Assembly (NCBI RefSeq): GCF_027853965.1
Contig: NZ_JAQGLB010000005.1
Coordinates: forward strand, 124,001 to 188,000
From: Saccharopolyspora indica
Lineage (GTDB): Bacteria > Actinomycetota > Actinomycetes > Mycobacteriales > Pseudonocardiaceae
DNA length: 64,000 bases
Direction of reading: 5' to 3'
Position numbers and translations under genes: made by a program. Of this stretch, positions 52,187 to 60,906 are shown in pieces. The notes beneath the pieces were generated by a model. The model searched no databases and was not told the origin of the DNA. It saw only the letters and a list, made by a program, of their open reading frames with translations. How positions within the stretch are numbered: the stretch's first letter is position 1; every line of letters starts with the position of its first letter.

Positions 52187-53347
52187 ATGGCACCACCTGA
52201 ACTGCACCTCGCGGTAGCGCTCGACGGGGCCGGCTGGCACCCGGCCGCCTGGCGGCTGCCGCAAGCCCGGCCCGGCGACCTCTTCAGCGCCCGGTACTGG
52301 GTCGATCTCGCGCTGGAGGCCGAGCGCGGCCTGCTCGACCTCATCACCTTCGAAGACGCCCTGGGCCCGCAGTCCAGCCGTGACAGCGGCCCCGACGACC
52401 GCACCGACCAGGTGCGCGGACGGCTCGACGCGGGTCTGATCGCCGCCCGCGTGGCACCGCGGACCCGGCGCATCGGCCTGGTGCCCGGCGTCGTGGTCAC
52501 CCACACCGAGCCGTTCCACATCTCCAAAGCCGTCGCCAGCCTCGACTACATCAGCACCGGGCGAGCGGGGTGGCAGCCGAAGGTGTCGGCGCTGCGCAGC
52601 GAGGCCGCGCACTTCGGCCGCCGCGAAGTGCGCGCCGCCGAGCTGTTCGACGAGGCCGCCGACCACGTCGAGGTGGTGCGCAGGCTGTGGGACAGCTGGG
52701 AGGACGACGCGGAGATCCGCGACGTGGTGACCGGCCGGTTCATCGACCGGGACAAGCTGCACTACATCGACTTCGCCGGGAAGTGGTTCGACGTCAAGGG
52801 CCCGTCCATCACTCCCCGGCCACCGCAGGGACAACCGCTGGTGACCGCGCTGGCCACCGATCCGGCCGGGCAGCGCTTCGCCGCGCGCGCCGCCGACGTC
52901 GCGTTCACCACGCCTCACGACGTCGAGCAGGTGCGGCGCGTCGAATCGCGCATCCGCGCCGAGCAGGCCGAAGCCGGCCGCGAGCAGGACCGGCTGCACG
53001 TCTTCGGCGACGTGGTGGTGTTCCTCGGGCCTGATGCGGCCGACCGGAAAGCGCAGCTGGACGAGCTCGACGGCGCGGAGTACACATCGGACGCCCCGGT
53101 CTTCACCGGCACCGCCGACGAGCTCGCCGACCGGTTGCAGACCTGGTCCGGGGCAGGGCTTTCCGGCTTCCGGTTGCGGCCGGGCGCGATCCCGGAGGAC
53201 CTGACCGCGATCACCCGCGAACTCGTGCCGGAGCTGCAGCGGCGCGGGCTGTTCCGCACCTCCTACGACACCGGCTCCCTGCGCGGACGGCTCGGCCTGC
53301 CCCGCCCCGCCAGCCGCTACGCCACGACATCCGGAGGACGTCCGTGA
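52187..53347 (+). CDS. LLM-class flavin-dependent monooxygenase 1
   Basis: A 386-residue bacterial-luciferase-fold (TIM barrel) monooxygenase using reduced FMN. Signatures include ARYWVDLALEAERGLLDLITFEDAL, APRTRRIGLVPGVVVTHTEPFH and SLDYISTGRAGWQPKVSA. Relatives act on sulfonates, sulfones or other organosulfur and nitrogen compounds. ATG 52187 has GGAAGGA about 10 nt upstream; ATG 52142 is in frame but lacks a site. Its stop overlaps the next start (GTGA). Confidence 0.85.
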   Translation: MAPPELHLAVALDGAGWHPAAWRLPQARPGDLFSARYWVDLALEAERGLLDLITFEDALGPQSSRDSGPDDRTDQVRGRLDAGLIAARVAPRTRRIGLVPGVVVTHTEPFHISKAVASLDYISTGRAGWQPKVSALRSEAAHFGRREVRAAELFDEAADHVEVVRRLWDSWEDDAEIRDVVTGRFIDRDKLHYIDFAGKWFDVKGPSITPRPPQGQPLVTALATDPAGQRFAARAADVAFTTPHDVEQVRRVESRIRAEQAEAGREQDRLHVFGDVVVFLGPDAADRKAQLDELDGAEYTSDAPVFTGTADELADRLQTWSGAGLSGFRLRPGAIPEDLTAITRELVPELQRRGLFRTSYDTGSLRGRLGLPRPASRYATTSGGRP

Positions 53348-54708
53348 GCAAGCAGATCCACCTCGCCGCCCACTTCCCCGGGGTCAACAACACCACGGTG
53401 TGGAGCGACCCGCGATCGTTGAGCCAGATCGAGTTCTCCTCGTTCGAGCACCTGGCCCGCACCGCCGAGCGCGCCAAGTTCGACTTCCTGTTCCTGGCCG
53501 AGGGGTTGCGGTTGCGCGAGCAGGGCGGCGAGATCTACGACCTGGACGTGGTGGGCCGGCCGGACACCTTCACCGTGCTGGCCGGGCTCGCCGCGGTCAC
53601 CGAGCACCTGGGGCTGGCAGGCACGATCAACTCGACGTTCAACGAGCCCTACGAGGTGGCGCGGCAGTTCGCCAGCCTCGACCACCTCTCCGGCGGCCGG
53701 GCCGCCTGGAACGTGGTGACCTCGTGGGACGCGTTCACCGGGGAGAACTTCCGGCGCGGCGGCTTCCTGCCCGAGGACCAGCGCTACGAGCGCGCCGAGC
53801 AGTTCCTGCGGACCGCGTGGGAGCTGTTCGACTCGTGGCGCGGTGACGAGATCGTCGCCGACAAGGCAACCGGAACCTTCCTCGCCGATCCGCACGCCGG
53901 ATCGTTCGCGCACCGCGATGCGCACTTCGACATCGCAGGCCGTTTCACCGTGCCGCGCAGCCCGCAGGGCAGGCCGGTGATCTTCCAGGCCGGGGATTCC
54001 GACGCGGGGCGGGAGTTCGCCGCCTCCGCCGCCGACGCGATCTTCACCGGGCACGGAACCCTCCAGGCCGGCAAGGAGTTCTACGCCGACGTCAAGCGCA
54101 GGCTGCCGGGACACGGCCGGTCGCGCGAGGAACTGCTGGTGTTCCCGGCGACGACGGTGGTGCTCGGCGACACCGAGGCCGAAGCCCACGAGCACGCCGC
54201 GCACATCCGCCACCAGCAGGTCAGCGGGCAGACCGCGATCCGGTTCCTGGAGCAGCTCTGGAACCGCGACCTCAGCGCGCTGGACCCCGACGGCCCGCTG
54301 CCGGACTTCGACCCGGAGCCGGGCGAGAACACCATCGCGAAGGGCCGCGCCAGCGTGCGCAGGCACCGGGATCCGGTCGCCACCGCACGCCAGTGGCGCG
54401 AGCTGGCCGAGGCCAAGCGGCTGTCCATCCGAGAGCTGATCATCGAGGTGACCGCCCGCCAGTCGTTCATCGGCACCGCGGCGGGCGTGGCGGCGGAGAT
54501 GAACAGGTTCGTGCAGGAGGACGCCTGCGACGGCTTCATCCTCGTCCCGCACCTCACCCCGGGCGGCCTCGACGAGTTCGCGGACGCGGTGGTACCGCTG
54601 CTGCAGGAACGCGGCGTCTACCGCACGGAGTACCCGGGTGGGACGCTGCGCGACAACCTCGGCCTCCCACCGCTGCCGAACCCGCAGCGCAGCAGGAACG
54701 CCTCATGA
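53344..54708 (+). CDS. NtaA/SnaA/DszA-family flavin-dependent monooxygenase 2
   Basis: A 454-residue member of the large LLM subgroup that includes DszA, NtaA and dimethylsulfide monooxygenase. It shows [49 protein letters not shown] and [21 protein letters not shown]. It should oxidise a small organosulfur compound with O2 and FMNH2. It is coupled to LLM 1 by a 4-nt overlap, and the Cys leader upstream supports a sulfur role. No flavin reductase is adjacent. Confidence 0.88.
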   Translation: MSKQIHLAAHFPGVNNTTVWSDPRSLSQIEFSSFEHLARTAERAKFDFLFLAEGLRLREQGGEIYDLDVVGRPDTFTVLAGLAAVTEHLGLAGTINSTFNEPYEVARQFASLDHLSGGRAAWNVVTSWDAFTGENFRRGGFLPEDQRYERAEQFLRTAWELFDSWRGDEIVADKATGTFLADPHAGSFAHRDAHFDIAGRFTVPRSPQGRPVIFQAGDSDAGREFAASAADAIFTGHGTLQAGKEFYADVKRRLPGHGRSREELLVFPATTVVLGDTEAEAHEHAAHIRHQQVSGQTAIRFLEQLWNRDLSALDPDGPLPDFDPEPGENTIAKGRASVRRHRDPVATARQWRELAEAKRLSIRELIIEVTARQSFIGTAAGVAAEMNRFVQEDACDGFILVPHLTPGGLDEFADAVVPLLQERGVYRTEYPGGTLRDNLGLPPLPNPQRSRNAS

Positions 54709-54733
54709 GCCGGTCCGATCGGAGGTCGCACTG

Positions 54734-55858
54734 ATGCCCACCCCACTCTCGATCCTCGACCTCGCACCGATCTCCTCCGGGAGCGGCGCCGCGGATGCAC
54801 TGCACAACACCATCGATCTCGCCCGCCGCGCCGAACAGCTCGGCTACCAGCGCTACTGGGTGGCCGAACACCATCTCACACCAGGTGTGGCCTCAGCCGC
54901 GCCTGCGGTGCTGATCGCGCTGATCGCCGGGGCCACCGGCCGGATCCGGGTCGGGTCGGCGGCGGTGCTGCTGGGCCAGCACTCGCCGCTGGTGGTGGCC
55001 GAGCAGTTCGGCACCATCGCCCAGCTGCACCCGGACCGGGTCGACCTCGGACTCGGCCGGACCGCGCCGAACCGCTCGGGCGATCTGGCGCGCCGCTTCG
55101 CCGAGGACGCCGACGCGCCGTCGCAGGTCGTGGACGGGCTGCTGATCCCGTCGAAGCCGAAGGGCCTGGCCAAGTCCGAGCGGCTGCTGGCGCGCATCGC
55201 CGAGCAGCAGCGGCTGGTCGGCAGCCCGGCGGAGGCGCTGGACTACCGGACGCAGGTCGGCCAGGTCCTGCAGTACCTCACCGGTGGCTTCCGCGACAGC
55301 GCGGGCGAACCGCTGCACGCCAATCCCGCGGAAGGCGCCGACCTGGACGTGTGGATCCTGGGTTCCAGCGCCGGGGAGAGCTCGGCGACCGCCGGGGCGC
55401 TGGGCCTGCCGTACGCGGCGAACTACCACGTCAGCCCGTCCACGGTGCTGGAATCGGTGGCGGCCTACCGGCGCGACTTCATCGCATCGACCAGGCTGAC
55501 GCGACCGCACGTGGTGGTCTCCGCCGACGTGGTGGTCGCCGACTCCGGGGAGGCGGCCCGCGAGCTGGCCGCTCCCTACGCGCCGTGGGTGCACAGCATC
55601 CGCGCCGGGGCGGGCGCGATCCCGTTCCCCAGCCCGGCGGAGGCCGCCGCGTTCCAGTGGAGCGATCAGCAGCGGGAACTGGTCGCCGACCGGGTGGACA
55701 CGCAGTTCGTGGGCACTCCGGACGTCGTGGTGCGCGGACTGGCGGCCCTGCGCGATGCCACCGGTGCGGACGAACTGGTGATCACCACGATCACCCACGA
55801 CCACACCGACCGGGTGCGCTCGTACGAACTGCTGGCCAAGGCCTGGCAGGCGGCTTAG
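54734..55858 (+). CDS. Luciferase-family (MsnO8-like) oxidoreductase 3
   Basis: A 374-residue LLM protein of the luciferase-family group 1 type, with [51 protein letters not shown] and [10 protein letters not shown]. The insertion around residues 120-190 is larger than usual. ATG 54734 follows GGAGG by 9 nt, 25 bp after LLM 2, so it is the third gene of the operon. Its stop codon overlaps the stop of the convergent SDR gene by 4 nt. Confidence 0.86.
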   Translation: MPTPLSILDLAPISSGSGAADALHNTIDLARRAEQLGYQRYWVAEHHLTPGVASAAPAVLIALIAGATGRIRVGSAAVLLGQHSPLVVAEQFGTIAQLHPDRVDLGLGRTAPNRSGDLARRFAEDADAPSQVVDGLLIPSKPKGLAKSERLLARIAEQQRLVGSPAEALDYRTQVGQVLQYLTGGFRDSAGEPLHANPAEGADLDVWILGSSAGESSATAGALGLPYAANYHVSPSTVLESVAAYRRDFIASTRLTRPHVVVSADVVVADSGEAARELAAPYAPWVHSIRAGAGAIPFPSPAEAAAFQWSDQQRELVADRVDTQFVGTPDVVVRGLAALRDATGADELVITTITHDHTDRVRSYELLAKAWQAA

Positions 55859-56598
55859 CCGCGGCCGATGAACGGCATCGCGGTGGCGGTGATGGTCAGG
55901 AACTGGACGTTCGCCGACAGCGGCAGTCCGGCCATGTAGAGCACCGCATCGGCGACGTGCCGGGCGTCGAAGGTCGGCTCCGGGCGGATGGTGCCGTCCG
56001 CCTGGGCCGCACCGGTGGCGATCCCGGAGGTCATCTCGGTGGCGGCGTTGCCGATGTCGATCTGCCCGCAGGCGATGTCGTGCGCGCGACCGTCCAGCGA
56101 GATCGACTTGGTCAGCCCGGTGATCGCGTGCTTGGTCGCGGTGTAGGCGACGCTGCGCGGCCGCGGGCTGTGCGCGGAGATCGAGCCGTTGTTGATGATC
56201 CGCCCGCCCCGCGGCTGCTGCTCCCGCATGATGCGGAAGGCGTGCTGGGCGCAGAGGAACGAGCCGGTCAGGTTGACCTGCACGACGTCCTGCCAGTCGG
56301 CGCTGGAGAGCTCGCCGACGGAGCCGGGAGCCCCGAAGGTGCCCGCGTTGTTGACCAGCAGGTCCACCCGGCCCCACTCGGCGCGCACACCGTCGAACAG
56401 CGCGGCCACCGAGTCGGGATCACCGACGTCGGTGGGCACGGCGAGGGCGGCGGCGGAGCCGCGAGCGGTCTCCTGCAGCGGTTCGAGGCGCCGTCCGGCC
56501 AATGCGACCCGGTACCCGGCGTCGAGCAGCGCCCGCGCGATCTCCCGGCCCACGCCGGAACCCGCACCGGTCACCACCGCAACTCGCATCTCGCCCAT
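55855..56598 (-). CDS. Short-chain dehydrogenase/reductase
   Basis: A 247-residue SDR with [29 protein letters not shown] and YTATKHA (catalytic Tyr and Lys). The RRLEPLQ segment after the second strand suggests NADP(H). The ATG at 56596-56598 is near GGGAGG. It lies 67 bp downstream of the carboxypeptidase gene on the same strand. Substrate unknown. Confidence 0.87.
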   Translation of the reverse strand: MGEMRVAVVTGAGSGVGREIARALLDAGYRVALAGRRLEPLQETARGSAAALAVPTDVGDPDSVAALFDGVRAEWGRVDLLVNNAGTFGAPGSVGELSSADWQDVVQVNLTGSFLCAQHAFRIMREQQPRGGRIINNGSISAHSPRPRSVAYTATKHAITGLTKSISLDGRAHDIACGQIDIGNAATEMTSGIATGAAQADGTIRPEPTFDARHVADAVLYMAGLPLSANVQFLTITATAMPFIGRG

Positions 56599-56665
56599 CT
56601 GCCCTCCCGGTCCTGGATGTCGGCGACCCGCTCATTGATACCCGAGCGGGCCGCCGACCCACCGG

Positions 56666-57952
56666 TCAGGCCCCGGCTTCGCGCAGCAGGATGTCGACTG
56701 CCGCGTCGTTGCGCTGGGTCTCCCGCTCGATCACCTCGTCGGGCGGGTAGAAGCCGTCGATGCCGCCGCTGGAGGGGTACATCTCGAAGGTGAAGGACAG
56801 GATCTTGTGCTTGCCCCACATCCAGTCGTTGACGCTGCCGTCGGTGACGTAGAGGTCGCTGGACTGCTGCGGGGTGTAGCCGTTGGTCCCGGCCATCTCG
56901 GTGCCGACCCGGGCGAACCGGTCGTACTCCTCCTGCGTCATGCCCTCGGCCACGTCGTCGTAGGTGTAGCCGTAGGGCCACAGGACCAGTTCCGAGAACG
57001 TGTGGAAGTCGATGTGCGCCTTGATCTGCTGCGCACCGTCGACCACGCGGGAGTCGACGAACCGGGCCAGCTCGCTGGGCTCCGGCGCCGAGAACGGCGC
57101 GGTGCCGCGGTAGGTCTCGGAAGCCGGGTTGCCGCTGGAACCGCCGCAGCAGCCCCACTGGTAGTCCCAGTTGCGGTTGGTGTCGGTACCGCTGTCCTGC
57201 CGGTTCTTCCGCCAGCCCTGGTACTGGCCGGAGGCGACGTCGTAGATCGAGCCGTCCGGGTTGACCACCGGCACGATCCAGATCTCGCGGCTGTCGACGA
57301 CCTCCTTGATGGCCGGGTCGGTCGCGTAGCCGTCGGTGAACCGGTTGATGATGCGCAGGCACATCTCGGTGGTCAGGTGCTCCCGAGCGTGCTGGTTGCA
57401 GCTGAACAGCACCTCCGGCTCGGCCTCGTCCGCCGCGACGTTCCCGCTGATCTTCAAGATCGGGATGTCGCGGCCTTCGAAGGACTTGCCGACGCTGGAC
57501 TTCGCGGCGATGTCGCCGTGCTCGGCGACGGCCTGGTCGAGGACCTGGTTGACCTCGTCGAAGTCGTGGTACCCCTGGTCATCCGGCGGGAAGGCGGTCG
57601 TGCCCGGACCGGCCTGCCTGTCGAGGTTGAGCTTCTGGAGCGCGCTGGCGACGTCCTGCTGCGCCTGCAGCACGAACCCGCCGGCGCGCAGCTGCTCGGC
57701 CTGCTCCGGGGTGGCCTCGACGGTGGCCGCGTTCCCGGTGACGGACAGGACCTGCGCGCCGCTGCTGTTGATCTCGGTCCTGCTGCGGCTGTCGGTGTCC
57801 GGCACGGTGTAGACCGCGGTGCCACCTGCGCCGGCGGCCGGAACCGCCGCCGGGTCATCGGTAGCGGCCGAGACACCGGCTTGGGCGACGGGCAGCAGCA
57901 GGAGACAAGCAGCGGCCGCAATCGTCACTGCGGTGCGCCGTGAACTGAACAT
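56666..57952 (-). CDS. Secreted M14 zinc carboxypeptidase
   Basis: A 428-residue exported metallopeptidase. A signal peptide (residues 1-28, RRTAVTIAAAACLLLLPVAQAG) is followed by a propeptide-like region and the M14 catalytic domain. Zinc ligands are His188 and Glu191 (NQHAREH) and His317 (DFHTFSE); the general base is Glu390 (SFTFEMYP). The substrate-binding NPDG and TNRNWDY motifs are typical of actinobacterial carboxypeptidase T-like enzymes. It probably digests extracellular peptides. Confidence 0.92.
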   Translation of the reverse strand: MFSSRRTAVTIAAAACLLLLPVAQAGVSAATDDPAAVPAAGAGGTAVYTVPDTDSRSRTEINSSGAQVLSVTGNAATVEATPEQAEQLRAGGFVLQAQQDVASALQKLNLDRQAGPGTTAFPPDDQGYHDFDEVNQVLDQAVAEHGDIAAKSSVGKSFEGRDIPILKISGNVAADEAEPEVLFSCNQHAREHLTTEMCLRIINRFTDGYATDPAIKEVVDSREIWIVPVVNPDGSIYDVASGQYQGWRKNRQDSGTDTNRNWDYQWGCCGGSSGNPASETYRGTAPFSAPEPSELARFVDSRVVDGAQQIKAHIDFHTFSELVLWPYGYTYDDVAEGMTQEEYDRFARVGTEMAGTNGYTPQQSSDLYVTDGSVNDWMWGKHKILSFTFEMYPSSGGIDGFYPPDEVIERETQRNDAAVDILLREAGA

Positions 57953-58146
57953 CGGACCTCCGATCGATCAGCGGTCGTGGGACTCCGAATCTGACCGACG
58001 GCCAGACCCGCCGCCACCAGCGAAAGTGGCATTTCAACCGCTGTCGGTTCCCAGTTGAGCGGGGATAAACGGGAATCCGTGTTCTTGCGGGGTGATCGGT
58101 CTGGGGGCTTGGTGGGGTGATGTTCTGGTGTTGTGGGTGGTTGGGG

Positions 58147-58365
58147 CTTTTATCGGTTGTGTTGTGGTGGGGGTCATCCCCGTGGTTTGGTGGATTGTGG
58201 GGGCTGTGGTCCGGATGTCAAGCCCGGCCTGGCGGCCGCCCCTTCGGGGTTTCAGGCTTGACATCCGCACCACAGCCCCGTTTTGGCTCTATGTCACGGG
58301 GATGACCCGGTATGGAACGGACCCCGGGCCGTGCTGGCGGGTCGCGGGGCGTGGGTGGTCGGGGC
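58147..58365 (+). repeat. Left 219-bp inverted repeat with nested palindromes
   Basis: It contains two nested inverted repeats: 14-bp arms at 58171-58184 and 58295-58308 (GGGTCATCCCCGTG and complement), and 25-bp arms with one mismatch at 58200-58224 and 58255-58279. Together they can fold into a hairpin of about 138 nt capped by smaller GC hairpins. The unit is bordered by near-identical 15-bp direct repeats at 58133-58147 and 58351-58365 (gtgggtggtYggggc). The flank 57953-58146 holds no gene. Confidence 0.88.
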
Positions 58366-58518
58366 CTTGCAGCGTTAGGTGGCGGGGCGCTCCGTCACCG
58401 GTGGTTCGAGTGCCTGGCTGCTGTGTTCTGCGGGCTGGCGGTTGATCAGGCTGGTTTTGGCTTCCGAGACCTGACTGTCAACCGGCCGAGCCTTGCCGTT
58501 ACCGAAGCCCCCCAATAA

Positions 58519-58531
58519 GTCCTAATAGGAC
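58519..58531. promoter_or_regulatory. 13-bp palindrome upstream of the HNH gene
   Basis: GTCCTAATAGGAC is a perfect 6-1-6 palindrome in the AT-rich 58500-58710 stretch before the nuclease gene. It is a candidate operator for self-regulation. The rest of 58366-58710 shows no coding frame. Confidence 0.4.
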
Positions 58532-58710
58532 GGTCGCGCTTTCACGTTCACATCTGGATGCATGCCAACGACACGCCGACGAATACCCTGCCGAATTGTA
58601 GATATTTCCTTTGCTCATAATGGTTTTCGCGTTTGGCAGGTGTTGTGATCACCTGATCGTGCGACGGTAATTTGCTCGAATTCTCGTTCGATTGTTGAGA
58701 GAATTGATGC

Positions 58711-60186
58711 ATGACACCGCTGATGACCACCCAGGACACGAGCCCCGCCGCTGGCGCGGGCGTGGTCGTGTCCGCCTTGCCCGCGTGGGATGCGTCCACG
58801 CCGGGCGGGTCGTGGGCGCCTGCGGTTGATTCCTACACCGATGAGGAGCTTGCGGCCCGGATCGGCCAAGTGGAACAACAGATCCGCCAGGCCCGAATGG
58901 AGCAGCTGCGGCTGATTGCCGAAGCCGACCGCCGACGCCTCCACGCTACCCACGGCGCGCGTTCCACCCAAGCATGGTTGAAGACCCTGCTCAACATCGA
59001 CGGCCAGGACGCCACCACCCGGGTCCGCATCGCCACCGCCACCACTCCCTCGCCGAACCCGGGTGAGGACACCGACGACTCAACCAACCCCACCGACAGC
59101 CAGGACAGCGCCCGAGTCGATCTCCCGGCGACTGGAGAAGCCCTGGCAGAAGGTGTGATCGGTCTGGAGCATGCGCGGGTGATCTCCCGCTGCGTGTCCA
59201 GGCTGCCCGAGCATGCCCAGCACCGTGCGGCCGAGGTGGAGCGGCTGCTGGTGGAGAACGCCTGCCGCCAATGCCCCCGCGACCTGGCCAAACTCGCCGA
59301 CCGGATCCGCTACATGCTCGACACCGACGGCGCTGTGACCGATGAACGGGCGCAGTTCGAATCACGGGAGCTGCACTACGCCACCGCCCGAGACGGAATG
59401 CTTGTCATCAAAGCCCGACTCGACCGCGAGACCGGCGCGAAGTTCGTCACGGCTTTGCGTCCGTTGGCGGCGCCGCGCCCGGAGTCTGATGGGGTCAAGG
59501 ACCCGCGCACGGTCGGGCAGCGCAACGCCGACGGCCTGTCGACCCTGCTCGACCTCGTCCTCGACACCGACGGGATGCCCCGCACCGGTGGTCAGAAGCC
59601 GCACCTGACGGTCACCATCGACTACACCGACTTGAAGAACCAGCTCCCCACTATCAACGGCGGCGAGATCGCCGTTGCTGGTGCGGGGATGTTGGAGGGC
59701 ACCGGCCAGTACCTGAGCCCGCAGACGGTGCGCAGGATCGCTTGTGACTGCGAGGTTCTCCCGATGGTTATGGGCGGGGACAGCCTGCCTCTGGATGTGG
59801 GTGCTTCGCAGCGGACCGCGCCGACGCATATTCGTGCCGCACTGCTCGCGAGGGACGGGGTGTGTGCGTTCCCGGAATGCGACCACCCGGCCGGAACACC
59901 TCAAGCCCACCACATCGTGCACTGGGTCGACGGCGGCCCGACGAGCGTGGACAACATGCTGATGCTGTGCGCTCACCACCACCGCACCATCCACAACCAC
60001 CATTGGGATATCGAACTCCAGCGTGGTCGCCCGATGTTCACCCCACCGGCAAACGTGGATCCGACACGCACACCACGACCTGGCGGGAAAGCCCAACCCG
60101 CCACACACCACCACGCCCTCCGCACCCTGACCACACCACCAGAAGGCAGACCGCCAGCGGGCAGACCGCTAGCGAACACACGCTGA
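58711..60186 (+). CDS. DUF222 domain HNH endonuclease (13E12 family)
   Basis: A 491-residue protein. The N-terminal two thirds are a DUF222 domain (YTDEELAARIGQVEQQIRQARM, HGARSTQAWLK, LEHARVIS, LDRETGAKF). The C-terminal HNH nuclease has CAFPECDHPAGTPQAHHIVHW, then DNMLMLCAHHHRTIHN, with Cys zinc ligands and the HH catalytic pair intact. The tail is Pro/Thr-rich. The ATG is used; GAGAGA is a weak site. Such proteins are multi-copy in Saccharopolyspora and mycobacteria, and their biological role is not settled. Confidence 0.92.
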   Translation: MTPLMTTQDTSPAAGAGVVVSALPAWDASTPGGSWAPAVDSYTDEELAARIGQVEQQIRQARMEQLRLIAEADRRRLHATHGARSTQAWLKTLLNIDGQDATTRVRIATATTPSPNPGEDTDDSTNPTDSQDSARVDLPATGEALAEGVIGLEHARVISRCVSRLPEHAQHRAAEVERLLVENACRQCPRDLAKLADRIRYMLDTDGAVTDERAQFESRELHYATARDGMLVIKARLDRETGAKFVTALRPLAAPRPESDGVKDPRTVGQRNADGLSTLLDLVLDTDGMPRTGGQKPHLTVTIDYTDLKNQLPTINGGEIAVAGAGMLEGTGQYLSPQTVRRIACDCEVLPMVMGGDSLPLDVGASQRTAPTHIRAALLARDGVCAFPECDHPAGTPQAHHIVHWVDGGPTSVDNMLMLCAHHHRTIHNHHWDIELQRGRPMFTPPANVDPTRTPRPGGKAQPATHHHALRTLTTPPEGRPPAGRPLANTR

Positions 60187-60234
60187 CCCCACCCGAGACC
60201 GGGCGGGGCACCCCACCCTGCCCACCCACCGAAC

Positions 60235-60295
60235 AACCGGCCAACCGGCCAACCGGCCAACCGGCCAACCGGCCAACCGGCCAACCGGCCAACCG
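60235..60295. repeat. Tandem AACCGGCC octamer repeat, 7.6 copies
   Basis: Seven exact copies of AACCGGCC plus five bases of an eighth lie 48 bp after the HNH stop. Each unit contains the palindrome CCGG/GGCC, so the array is self-complementary and likely to vary in length. Confidence 0.95.
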
Positions 60296-60389
60296 AAAGC
60301 TACACGCCGCCAGGCGACATCAACCCACCACCAACACACCAGCACCACACCCAGAAACCTCGCAACCCGAACAAGAAAGGAACCCACTG

Positions 60390-60605
60390 ATGACGAACCA
60401 AACCATCACCCAGCACGAAACGGCCACCACCAGGCTCCGTCGCCACACCCCGATCAACCACCAGCCCGCACCGCACACCAACCCCGCACACCACCTGTCG
60501 GCGCCGGAACACACCACCACCCAACCCCGAAAAGCCCCAACCACCCACGCCCCGCGACACGCCAGCACGGCCCGGGGTCCGTTCCATACCGGGTCATCCC
60601 CGTGA
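60390..60605 (+). CDS. Possible 71-residue Thr/His/Pro-rich small protein
   Basis: ATG 60390 is preceded by a strong AAGAAAGGAA site 9-10 nt upstream. The product MTNQTITQHETATTRLRRHT and onward is low-complexity, rich in T, H, P and A, and runs into the right inverted repeat. The good binding site argues for translation; the composition and absence of a known family argue against. It may be a short gene carried by the element. Confidence 0.3.
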   Translation: MTNQTITQHETATTRLRRHTPINHQPAPHTNPAHHLSAPEHTTTQPRKAPTTHAPRHASTARGPFHTGSSP

Positions 60606-60752
60606 CATAAAGCCAAAACGGGGCTGTGGGCCGGATGTCAAGCCTGAAACCCCGAAGGGGCGGCCGCCAGGCCGGGCTTGACATCCGGACCACAGCCCCC
60701 ACAATCCCCCAAACCACGGGGATGACCCCCACCACAACACAACCAATAAAAG
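60534..60752 (-). repeat. Right 219-bp inverted repeat
   Basis: This is the reverse complement of 58147-58365 with about seven substitutions, and has the same nested palindromes. The inner 15-bp border (gtgggtggttggggc on the minus strand) is present, but the outer one is not. Substitutions inside the 25-bp arms differ from those of the left copy, so each copy has one mismatch in its own stem. Confidence 0.88.
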
Positions 60753-60801
60753 TACCGCGCACCTTGAAAACTCAAGAGTGGAAACAAGAAGCGCCCCAAG
60801 A

Positions 60802-60850
60802 TTCGTGGATTCCCTGACGACCAAAACCCCAACGCCAGGGAATCCACGAA
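60802..60850. terminator. 15-bp perfect stem-loop beside the M19 dipeptidase gene
   Basis: ttcgtggattccctg pairs perfectly with cagggaatccacgaa across a 19-nt loop. It lies 57 bp after the dipeptidase stop and just outside the inverted-repeat element, so it likely terminates dipeptidase transcription. Confidence 0.65.
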
Positions 60851-60906
60851 CACGCAAACGATTAGACCGGCAACCAGGCGAAGTAACCCACCCAAACTCC
60901 CCTGGA

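Larger units (their letters stand above)
58147..60752. mobile_element. DUF222/HNH (13E12-type) element bounded by 219-bp inverted repeats
   Basis: Two 219-bp copies (58147-58365 and 60534-60752) in opposite orientation, about 97% identical, enclose one DUF222/HNH nuclease gene, an AT-rich promoter region and an 8-bp tandem repeat array. No transposase or recombinase is present. The layout recalls the mycobacterial REP13E12 repeats, but the large terminal hairpins are a notable addition. Mobility is inferred from repeat structure only. Confidence 0.7.

Noticed and set aside
58395..58420. GGTTCGAGTGCC resembling a tRNA T-loop
   Set aside because: The flanking bases do not form a T-stem, and no anticodon or acceptor stem can be drawn around it.
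58312..58518. Open frames inside the left inverted repeat
   Set aside because: They arise from GC-rich repeat sequence, occur on both strands and lack binding sites.
60235..60295. Tandem repeats considered as a CRISPR array
   Set aside because: The octamers are directly adjacent without spacers, and no cas gene is present.
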